Assembly (NCBI GenBank): GCA_001007975.1
Contig: CP011268.1
Span: forward strand, 806,001-870,000
Reading direction: 5' to 3'
Length of the DNA stretch: 64,000 bases
DNA from: a candidate division SR1 bacterium Aalborg_AAW-1
GTDB taxonomy: Bacteria > Patescibacteriota > Gracilibacteria > Absconditabacterales > Absconditicoccaceae
The notes beneath the pieces were generated by a model. The model was not told the DNA's origin, made no database searches, and worked only from the letters and a program-made list of their open reading frames with translations. The translations under genes and the position numbers were made by a program. Within the stretch, counting starts at the first letter, position 1, and each line of letters opens with the position of its first letter. Shown piece after piece: positions 10,014 to 18,882 of the stretch.

Positions 10014-10041
10014 ATTATAGTCATATTTTTTGTTTTGTCAA
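10014..10041 (-). promoter_or_regulatory. Promoter of repeat protein B
   Basis: TTGACA (10036-10041) and TATAAT (10014-10019) on the minus strand with a 16-base spacer; the layout is the same as upstream of A. Confidence 0.85.
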
Positions 10042-10063
10042 AAAGTCTCTCATGAAGTGAGAG
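10041..10063 (-). terminator. Terminator after repeat protein C
   Basis: The same CTCTCA/TGAGAG hairpin as at 8157-8179, followed by a short T run on the minus strand. Confidence 0.7.
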
Positions 10064-10117
10064 CATTACTTATAAAAATTATTATATCCAGCAATACACA
10101 TATAATGTGTATTATAA

Positions 10118-12556
10118 TTATTCTTGAGATTCTATAGATGTTGATTGCATATCATAATCACTGAGTTCTTTGGCTACCTGAGCATAAAAATCTTTGAAAT
10201 GTGTATAATCAAGCATGATATATCTCTTTTCTAGTGGGATACGAGAGATCAGTGTAGGAGTTTCTCTGATAATATTAAATAGTGATCTACATATCTCTCT
10301 CTTGTGTTTCCAAGTATGAGATTTTTTATCGTAATAATCAATCTTGTCATCAAAGACGATAAGATCAAGTTTATCTTTATAGAGTGGATTGGTAATATGA
10401 TCGTACTTACGTTGAGCTTCTCCAATGAAAGATCATCACATATGTTTCTGTCTATTTGGGTTATATGGATGATATTCTAAGAAGGTATCGCCTATTTTGA
10501 AATCTATACTATGTTTTGTAGAATCATTCGTTTTTACATGAAGATTTTCTCCTTCTTTCCGCTTCTCTACCATTCAGAGTTTATACAAAATAATTGCAAT
10601 TCTTCTCTCTTCTAAGCTATCAAATCCTACTTCAATATTCTTATCTTGAAAAGGTCGTTTGTAAGGAAGTTTACCAAATACTTGTTTATAAATCTTAGAA
10701 TTATTTTGAATAGAATTCCATATATCTTTTCATCTCATTGCATTATAAAAAGCACTAGCACCTGCTAGTTTCCCTTCAGGAGAGTTCATTCGGTTTGCAC
10801 CTTTCCCAAATCGTCAATTATCTTTCATAAACTGGTTAATATCGTTGATTGAGGCAGTATTGATCCGAGACCAAATTTCCTTATCAACGCCAAAAATTTG
10901 CTTATAAATAACATGATTATCTCTAATTGAAGTTCGATGAATTGATTTTTGCAGTGCTCAATAAAAAGCGATTGCGTTAGATTTTTTCCCTTCAGGAGAT
11001 TGCATCCAAGTAACACCTTTACCAAATCGTCATTTATCTTTAATAAATTGGGTAATATCATCGAGTGAAGCAGAATTAAGTCGAGATCGGTCATTTGTTT
11101 TATTAACTCCAAATACTTTTTTATATAAATTGGCATCATTTTTAATAGATTCCCAAATAGGTTTTTGAATGAGTGTGCTATAAAATGAACCAAATTTAGA
11201 ACGTCTACCTTCAATAGAATTACTCCAAGTAACACCTTTCCCAAATCGTCATTTATCTTTAATAAATTGACTGATATCATCGATAGAAGCAGAATCAATC
11301 CAACTTAAATCCTCAGGAATTTGTTTGTTAATTCAAAAAACTTTTTTATAAATTTTAGAGTTGTTTTTAATAGAACTTCGAATAGGACTAATCATAAGAT
11401 TTTGTAAAAAAACAGCAGACCCAGCAAGTGTTCATTCTTTTCACCTCATCCATTTAATACTTGTTCAAAACCATCAATTATCTTTGATAAATTGACTGAT
11501 ATCATCAATAGAAGCAGAATTTAACCAAGACCGATCTTTTTGTTCTCTTTTATTTTTTCCAAACACTTTTAAATATATTTCAGCATCAGCTTGTATGATA
11601 TCTCGAATAGGTTTTGTAATTAAGGATGAATAAAAAGCTCTAGCACCAGAATTAATACCTTCTTGAGATTGAGTGATCCAAGAAATACCCTTTCCAAATC
11701 GTCAATTATCTTTCATAAATTGGGTAATATCATCGAGTGAAGCAGAATTTAACCAAGATCGATCATTTGGAATTTGTTTGTCAATTCCAAAAACTTGTTT
11801 ATAAATTTTAGAGTTGTTTTTAATAGCATTCCAAATATCTCTTCACCCGATTGAATCATAAAAAGCACCAGCACCAGCAAGCTTTCCTTTAGAGGATGTC
11901 ATTCGCCTGGCTCCTTTTCAATACCATCATTGTTTTTTTACATATTTGGAAATATCATCAATAGAAGCAGAATCAAGCCATCACCATTCTTTCGTTTGTC
12001 TTTTTTTTATACCAAAAACCTGTTTATAGAGATTAGGATCATTTTGAATAGATTCCCAAATAGGTCTTGTCTTTACGGCATCATAAAAAGCACCAGCACC
12101 TAATTTAACACCTTCAGGAGATTGCATCCAAGTAATACCTTTCCCAAATCGTCAATTATCTTTCATAAATTTGGTAATATCTTCTATTGATGCAGTATTT
12201 AGCCATGATTGACTTTTTCTAATTTTTTTGCTAATTCAAACAACCTGTTTATAGAGATTAGGATCATTTTGAATAGATTCCCATACTTTTTTTGATCTTA
12301 AACTCCGATAAAAATGAGAAGCCCCTGATTTTATACCTTCAGGAGAATACATCCGAGGTATACCTTTCCCAAATCGTCAATTATCTTTCATAAATTGAGT
12401 AATATCTTCAATGGAGGCCGTATTTAGCCAAGATCGATCATTTTTTACTGGAGTATTTTCTATGGTTTTTTTGAGTTCTGCAGAAGTATGAGCGGTGATA
12501 GCTTTCTTTTTCGATACAGAGAGAGGGGTGGTGATGGTAGGATCTAATACTTCCAT
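10118..12556 (-). CDS. Modular repeat protein C with nuclease-like C-terminal domain
   Basis: The largest paralogue has 812 residues: a ~35-residue leader (MEVLDPTI, then SAELKKTIENTP), about eight repeats and the shared C-terminal domain (FDSLEERRIA, SIDFKIGDTFLEYHP, GEAQRKYDHI). One UGA-Gly of A and B in the C-terminal domain is GGA here, direct within-family support that UGA means Gly. It is the first of the three tandem copies, downstream of gatB with its own promoter. The conserved leader, fixed C-terminal domain and variable array make a common mode of action likely; target and effect are unknown. Confidence 0.85.
10675..12450 (-). repeat. Tandem coding repeats of protein C (8 units)
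   Basis: Eight repeat boundaries lie between about 12378 and 10815, spaced by roughly 215-235 bases. The stretch between the FY motif and the IKND motif varies most from unit to unit, while W-L, A-S-x-D-D-I and YKQVFG are kept. Confidence 0.88.
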
Positions 12557-12587
12557 ATATGAGATAGATGATAAATTCTTCAGATAC

Positions 12588-12615
12588 ATTATATTCATAT
12601 TTTTTGTTTTGTCAA
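12588..12615 (-). promoter_or_regulatory. Promoter of repeat protein C
   Basis: TTGACA (12610-12615) and TATAAT (12588-12593) on the minus strand, spacer 16, as for A and B. Confidence 0.85.
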
Positions 12616-12637
12616 AAAATCTCTCATGAATTGAGAG
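12615..12637 (-). terminator. Terminator after gatB
   Basis: The arms TCTCTCA and TTGAGAG are followed by a T run on the minus strand, again merging with the next -35 box. Confidence 0.75.
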
Positions 12638-12655
12638 ATTTCTTTATATATTTGA

Positions 12656-14092
12656 TTATTTCCTCAACTCTCCCTCCAACAACTCCTTTGCCTTATTTGG
12701 ATCGATTTTCCCAGCCAGGGCTTTCATCACTTGTCCGACAAAAAATCCGATAGCAGTCTCTTTTCATCACTTATATTGTTCTACGATCGTAGGATTGGCA
12801 GCTAAGATCGTTTGGATGACTGAGATGATCTCATCGTCGTTTGATTGTACAGCATCAAATCAGAGTTCTTTGATAAGTTCATCAGGAGATTTTCCTGTAG
12901 CGATCATCTGTTCCATGATCATCTTGTATTGATTTGAGATGAGATTTCCTTCTTCGATCATACGAAGAAATGCGACAAATTGTCCTCTATCAAATTTCAA
13001 CTCAGATAGTGTCAGAAAGTGTTCTTTGGTATATGCCAACATTGGTCATGCTATCCATTTGACGGTCTGTGTAGGATTACATCCATCATCTAGACAGGTA
13101 AGGAAGTAGTCGAGTGTCTCTTTGTCATTGATCAGAGCATTGATATATTCTTTGTGAAATCCAAACTCCTTGCGACAACGAGTGATAAATACTGATGGTA
13201 AGAGGAGTGGAGCAGTATCAATTTCATCCAGGATCTCACGAGTAATCGTCAAAGGAGGAAGATCTGGCTCTGGCATATAACGATAATCGAGAGCATCTTC
13301 TTTTGATCTCATGACAAACGATTCTCCAGCGATATCATCTCGTCTACGTGTTGCTTGTACTATCTCTCCTCCTGATTCTAACACAGCTACTTGTCTGTTA
13401 TATTCGTGATCGATCGCTCTCATGATGGCTGAGATAGAGTTCATATTTTTGATCTCGTTTCTGGTCCCTCGAGTACTATCTTTACTGATAGAAATATTCA
13501 CATCCACTCTCATCTGACCTTTTTCCATATCAGCATCAGAGATATCATTATAACGAGCTATTCTTTGGAGTTCTTTGAGAAATGACGCTACTTGATCAGA
13601 GGTATGAAATTCGGGTTTGGTAACAATTTCAATAAGCGGAGTCGCAGCACGATTATAATCGATGAGACTTGCTCCTGCCGTATGGATAGACTTCGCGGTA
13701 TCTGTCTCCATTTGTATCTGTTGGATGCCTATAGTTTCAGATTGTTCAAAAGATTCATTAAAAAATTCTACCTGACCATCTGTCATGGTTGGGGTGTGAA
13801 ATTGAGTGATTTGATATCCCATGGGAAGGTCAGGATAGAAGTATGACTTTCTATCAAATGCTGACGTAGGATGGATAGTACAGTGTAATGCACGTCCCAT
13901 GAGGAGTGACTTCATCATCGGTTCGACCTGTAAGATAGGTAATGCTCCTGGTTGTCCAGTACACACGGGACAGATATTAGTATTGGGAACCAGCATCTCC
14001 ATATCTTGACTATTTGTACAGGCACAGAAGAGCTTGGTAGAAGATTTGACTTTGAGGTGAATTTCAAGACCGATCGTGAGAAAGTAGGACAT
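12656..14092 (-). CDS. gatB: Aspartyl/glutamyl-tRNA amidotransferase subunit B
   Basis: GatB, with GatA and GatC, turns Glu-tRNA(Gln) (or Asp-tRNA(Asn)) into the amidated form. The 478 residues match the family length. The N-terminus has GLEIHLKVKSSTKLFC, then NTNICPVCTGQPGALP, DYNRAATPLIEIVT and YRYMPEPDLPPL; the C-terminal tail (GFFVGQVMKAL...GKIDPNKA) is the YqeY-like domain. UGA-Gly occurs at 13046-13048 and as a Gly-Gly pair (KGGKETAIGFF) in the tail. asnS is also present in this window, so Gln-tRNA is the likelier product. The neighbours gatA and gatC are not adjacent. Confidence 0.95.
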
Positions 14093-14249
14093 ACGTGAGT
14101 AATGATATATAAGGCAAAATAATAGTCAGATAGTAGTCTTTTTATCCTTTTATTGCAAGATAAAATCTTTATATCATTCTATTGATATTTGTTGTAAAAT
14201 ATTTATAATATATAATTATAGAAAATGTTTTATTATTGAATTATACTAT

Positions 14250-15053
14250 ATGGTAGATATCCCAAGGATGGAATACGATGATATTGATTTTGGATCTTCT
14301 TCTTATAATAAATTATTTTGAAGATTTGGTCAATCAGTCCATGGATTAAAATGGAATCCAGAGTTGGACAAAATATTAGGTTTACGTGCTGCTCCAGTTT
14401 CACAAAGACTTGCTGCTATTTTGGGTATCAATAAAATATATACCCTTGAACAGGTGAAATGAGTATTCGAACGTATTCAAGAAGAAAAAAATCAAGCAAT
14501 CATACCATCAACTATTAATGATGGTGATGTTTTGAGTAATGAATTTGAGAAAATGGTAGCAAATAGTAAACAATATTATGATGTTACACAATGACTTAAA
14601 GATCTATTGCAATTTCAAGAACTTCAAGATCAGGTTCTAAAAAGAAAATTTACAACTATTCTTCATGATTTTCTATTGCAGCAGAAGATGAAAAGTGTAT
14701 TTTCTCGTCATTCTAGTATATGGAGTGATGTGAATAATCTTTATACACTTTATCCTTTAGCAAAAAGCGATATTCATTCTTTAATTCTTGCTGTTCTTGA
14801 AAGAGATGATATCAATATTTCAGAGAAAAAAAATATTATAAAAAATATGGTTACTTCATGAGTATCCACAATATATATGTTGACTTATGAGTATCCAGAA
14901 TATCATAATAATATTCTTGACACAGCTCAAGAATTCTATCGTATGACACCAATAGAACATATGAGTATTACAGCAGTAGAAAATATAGTACAAGAATTGA
15001 TTAATAAGAGGGAACATCAAAAAAGTAATTCTATAGACTCACAGAGAGAGTAG
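14250..15053 (+). CDS. Hypothetical soluble protein
   Basis: The 267-residue protein has four or more UGA-Gly codons and starts MVDIPRMEYDDIDFGSSSYN. It is mainly helical and charged. Near residues 55-75 it has a short segment RLAAILGINKIYTLEQVKGVFERI that looks like a small helical fold but matches no family I can name. There is no signal or membrane helix. It ends at TAG, converging on the MBL-fold gene, and lies divergent from gatB. Function unknown. Confidence 0.7.
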
Positions 15054-15058
15054 AATGT

Positions 15059-15880
15059 TTATGATAGAGTATATTGCTCGCCAATTTGATAGAGTCCAAG
15101 TGTGATAGTTGAATCATGCTCAAGAGCTTCTTGTAATCTTTCTAAAGGAGCAGTTCTTTTTTCTTTACTGAGTATAAAGGTATTCCAATGTATTGGTATA
15201 AATACCTTGCTATTCATATCTTTTGCCATTTTAAGAGCTTCTTCAGGTGTACAGTGTTGAAATCTAAAAGGATCATATGCTCCGATAGGCATGATAGCAA
15301 CATCAACATGCTCTGTTGACCATTTTTTGAAAGCATGGGTATAGGCAGTATCTCATCAGAAGACAATTTCCTTTTTGGTATTGTTTTGTTGAAATTCGAT
15401 CATATAAGAGTTGTGACCAGCTCCATTCAGTGCTTCTTGTGAACGGTCAGCATTTCGAGGATATCTTGCTCATCGGTGCCTTGTTTCTCAAGCTGTTATG
15501 CGTATTCCCAGTATTTCTAATTCCTGATCCCAATCAAGCTCATAAATTTCTTTTCGTTGAAAATTTTTGACCCATTTTTTGGTATTCATGGCGGTAATAC
15601 AGGTGATCTTATATGGTTGTTTATGTGTAATCGCTCTCAGTGTCTGAACATCGAGATGATCCATATGAGCATGAGAGAGTAAGATGATATCTATAGGAGG
15701 TAATTGTTCTACTGTCATAGCAGGAGGCGTAAATCTTTTGGGACCCAAAGTGGGAAGTCATCGTAGTTTAATTCCAATACGAGAAAAAAGTACAGGATCA
15801 GTAAGGATGGTTAGATAAGGTAACTCAATCAATACTGTAGCATGTCAGAGTCGTGTAATAGTAGTACGTTCCTGTGACAT
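15059..15880 (-). CDS. MBL-fold metal-dependent hydrolase (UlaG / NAPE-PLD-like)
   Basis: The 273-residue protein has GHATVLIE near the N-terminus, ILTDPV, then the zinc-binding HAHMDHLD (about residues 75-82), a downstream His in GAGHNSYMIE, the metal-bridging Asp in GGDTAYT, and a final HW. This order fits the UlaG/NAPE-PLD branch of the metallo-beta-lactamase superfamily, which hydrolyses lactones or phosphodiesters; the substrate cannot be told from sequence. It is cytoplasmic, with no signal. The stop lies six bases from that of the convergent 14250 gene. Confidence 0.85.
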
Positions 15881-15889
15881 AGAAGAATA

Positions 15890-16399
15890 TTACTCATCTA
15901 AAATAGTATGTATCGTTTTACTATGTTCATAAAGTATCTCATAAGGTATATCCTTTTGGAGATAATAGATGAGAACACTTGCAAGATTATCTATGTGTTC
16001 TGGTTTCAGATAGTGAAAAAATTCATAATCCTGACCCTCATGGACGATGAGGATCATTGATTTAGAGTCAGGATTCTGTTTATTTGTTTTGAGATAACTC
16101 GTATTCTTTTGTTCGTAAAGTTGTTTTTTTATAAGAATAACAGGAGTAGTTGAGTAGGGGATGCTCTTGTTACTATAAGCATCAGCAATATAATGAAGCA
16201 TAGCTCTGATACTACGATAACGGTACCAAAAGAATAGGTGAAGAGACAACGCAGCAAAAAGGAGAAAAACAATGTTACCAATAAGGAATATCCTTATAAA
16301 TTTCTCTCCAATACTTTGTGGTTGCCAAAAGAAATATGATCATAATGCGATTATGATGAGTGTCGTAAGTATGAGTATTCTCTTGCTGCGTTTCTTCAT
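15890..16399 (-). CDS. Two-helix membrane protein, unknown
   Basis: The 169-residue protein starts MKKRSKRILILTTLI. Two membrane helices lie at about residues 7-22 and 36-56, followed by a soluble C-terminal domain (SMILIVHEGQDYEFFHY). UGA-Gly occurs in the first membrane region. It is encoded between pyk (11 bases upstream) and the MBL gene on the same strand, so the three are probably co-transcribed. No family is recognised. Confidence 0.65.
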
Positions 16400-16409
16400 A
16401 GTTGTTGAA

Positions 16410-17858
16410 TTAAGAAATATATGATTTAGCTTGTACTATTTGGAGTGAAGGATAGACAGCATCTCCTTTGACAATATCTGTAATGACAATGACATTATCT
16501 TCTAGAGTAATATCTTTTCTGGTGATAAGATCTTGCATAGCTTTTTCTAATCCATTGACATGATAGTCGTAATCTCCAAATCTAGATTTAATACCAAAGT
16601 AGAGAGCTGTATTTGTAAAGGTATTCCAATTTTTTGTGAAGGCAAAAATATTGGCTTTAGGTCTATAAGAGGACGCAATCTTTGCTAATTTACCTGATAT
16701 TGTAAATATTACAATAGTGTTAATTCAGAGACTGTCAGAGATCTCTATTGCACTTCTCATAAGAGCTTTTCTTTGAAGATCAACATCTCCTACATAGCGA
16801 TTATCTGTAAATTCTTTATAATGATATTGTATATTTGCTTCTGCTTGCATGATAATTTTATTCATCATTTGAATTGCTTCTACAGGATATTTACCTTGCG
16901 CAGTTTCTCCAGAAGTCATAACAGCATCTGCTTTTTGCATAACGGCATTGAAGATGTCTGATACTTCAGCTCTTGTTGGGAATGGAATTTCCATCATACT
17001 TTCAATAAGTTGAGTAGCAACAATAACTAATCTTCCATTAACTTTACAAAGATCAACAATTTTCTTCTGCCATAAAGGAATAAGAGATACATCGATTTCA
17101 ATTCATAGATCTCCACGAGCAACCATAACACCATCAGAAGCAAGAACAATTTCTTCGATATGATCAAGACCTTCTTGATTTTCTACTTTAGAAATAATTT
17201 GCATATTTTTACCATGTTCATGACTATCAAGGAGATCACGAAGTTCTTTAACATGAGCAGCATTTCTTACAAAACTCATCGCGATATAATTAAATCCTTG
17301 CTCCATACAGAATTTTACATTCTCTACATCTTGAGGAATGAGTCCAGGAAGTTTGATTTGAATGCCAGGAAGATTGACATGTCTACGTTGTTTGATAGTA
17401 ATGTCATTCAGTGCTTCTACAAGAAGATAATTTGATCCTTTTTCTTTAACAAGAGCATCAAAAATTCATGATTCAATTTTAATAACATGTCCGATTTGAA
17501 GATCTTCTACAAGATAGGGATAATCACAATATTGATCAAGTTCTCCAAATGTTACGTTGTTATCAACAAAGATTTTAAAGATATCTCCTTTTTTATATGA
17601 TTTTGTTCCTTCATAGTCTCCTAATCTAATTTCAGGTCCTTTAAGATCTCCTAAAAGTGCTAATTTTGTTTGACCTTCTTTATTGAGTCTATGTACTATT
17701 TCTACAATACGAGCAGTATTCTCATAGTCTGCATGAGAAAAGTTGATTCTCACTACTGTCACTCCAGATTTATAGAGTTCAAGGATTTTTTCTTCTGTCC
17801 ACGTAGATGGTCCAATAGAAGCGATAATTTTTGTTTTTTTAAGATTGTGTCAATTCAT
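16410..17858 (-). CDS. pyk: Pyruvate kinase
   Basis: Pyruvate kinase makes pyruvate and ATP from phosphoenolpyruvate and ADP, the last step of glycolysis. The 482 residues include KTKIIASIGPST at the N-terminus, VVRINFSHAD, LLGDLKGPEIR, the active-site segment with FNYIAMSFVRNA and KVENQEGLDHI, and VMVARGDLG followed by the FPTRAEVSDIFNAVM region and the MTSGETAQGKYP loop. A C-terminal allosteric-type domain follows. The start is an ATG followed by Asn and a UGA-Gly. It is one of few central-metabolism genes in the window. Confidence 0.95.
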
Positions 17859-17876
17859 ACGATTTCAAGAATAATA

Positions 17877-18329
17877 TTATAAAAAAGATTCATATCACCA
17901 TCTTATAGATGATCGTACATCGCTAAGATAGCGATTCCGCTGCTTATTTGGAGCATTAGAATCATAGACTATATCAGTAGTAGTGATATTACCTGTTTGC
18001 ATTCATGCATTCTCGCCAGTAGAGATGACTTGTATATCTCATGAGATGGTAATAATATTTATGATTTTCTCACCAACAAAAATTTGATTATTTTCATGAG
18101 CAAAAAAATAAGGAGCATATTCAGACTGTAAATAAGGTGCGAGAAAATTGTTAATATAGTCAGTATGTTCTTGTGTGTCTATAACAGTATCTTTAATATC
18201 ATCGATAGAAGTGAGGATATTTTGATAATTAACGATAGCTCTAATAGCGCTCATCATCAACAAAATATTGAGTACAATAAGGCCGTACTTAATAGTTCAT
18301 ATATTTTCTTTATATCGAGTAGAAGGCAC
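17877..18329 (-). CDS. Single-pass membrane protein coupled to nrdR
   Basis: The 150-residue protein with UGA-Gly codons has one membrane helix near residues 14-30 (IKYGLIVLNILLMMSAI), then an extracytoplasmic domain with a short coiled-coil-like start and GDIQVISTGENAG later. The likely start is a GTG at 18327-18329, only nine bases after the nrdR stop; a TTG/ATG cluster near 18263 is the alternative. One membrane helix followed by a helical stretch resembles small division proteins in outline, but no motif confirms that. Confidence 0.55.
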
Positions 18330-18338
18330 GAACAGTAT

Positions 18339-18776
18339 CTAGCTAATAAAATGTTTAAAATCATCAATTGTTTTGAATTGCTTGTAGACAGATGCAAATC
18401 TAATGTATGCTACAAAGTCAAGATCTTTCAATGCATAGACAACATCTTCACCAATAGTTTGAGAAGATATTTCATTCCCTTGTTCTAACCATTTAATTTC
18501 TAGATTAGTAATAAGATTATGAATTGATTCTACACTTACAAGATTTCTTTTTGCAAAGGCAAGCATAATAGATTTTTTGAGTTTGTCTCTATTATAAAGC
18601 TCTTTTGTTCCATCTTTTTTTATTACCATAAGTTCTGTAAAACCGACTCTTTCGAATGTAGTAAACCTTACACCGCAACCAAGACATTCTCTACGGCGTC
18701 TTATTGTAGTATTAGAATCGACATCTCTAGAATCTGTAACCTTTGTTTCAATGTGGTGACAACGAGGACATTGCAT
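18339..18776 (-). CDS. nrdR: Transcriptional repressor NrdR
   Basis: NrdR binds (d)ATP and represses ribonucleotide reductase genes. The N-terminal zinc ribbon MQCPRCHH...DSR...RRRRECLGCGVRFTTFER has both CxxC pairs, and the ATP-cone follows (KKDGTKELYNRDKLKKSI to VAYIRFASVYKQF). About 145 residues is the normal length. The ATG at 18774-18776 gives the canonical MQCP start; a TTG two codons upstream is less likely. It has no UGA codon and ends with TAG. Confidence 0.95.
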   Translation of the reverse strand: MQCPRCHHIETKVTDSRDVDSNTTIRRRRECLGCGVRFTTFERVGFTELMVIKKDGTKELYNRDKLKKSIMLAFAKRNLVSVESIHNLITNLEIKWLEQGNEISSQTIGEDVVYALKDLDFVAYIRFASVYKQFKTIDDFKHFIS

Positions 18777-18840
18777 AAACAATGACGAATTACGAATTAA
18801 AAATTATCTCTTCAACTCACTATCTTTTCTACAAAATATA

Positions 18841-18872
18841 AAACTCCTTACAGCATATCATTGAAGGAGTTT
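18841..18872 (-). terminator. Terminator after the Clp ATPase gene
   Basis: AAACTCCTT and AAGGAGTTT form a stem on the minus strand ending in a T-rich tract, directly after the clp stop codon. Confidence 0.75.
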
Positions 18873-18882
18873 GTTCTTGTGT

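Noticed and set aside
10825-11298. A 157-residue Leu/Ile-rich open frame on the minus strand
   Set aside because: It is a shifted reading of the repeats of protein C; its apparent repeats simply mirror the coding repeats.
5892-12556. The ~222-base direct repeats as a CRISPR array or satellite
   Set aside because: Units are coding, in frame, strongly diverged at the DNA level, and lack the short identical repeat and spacer structure.
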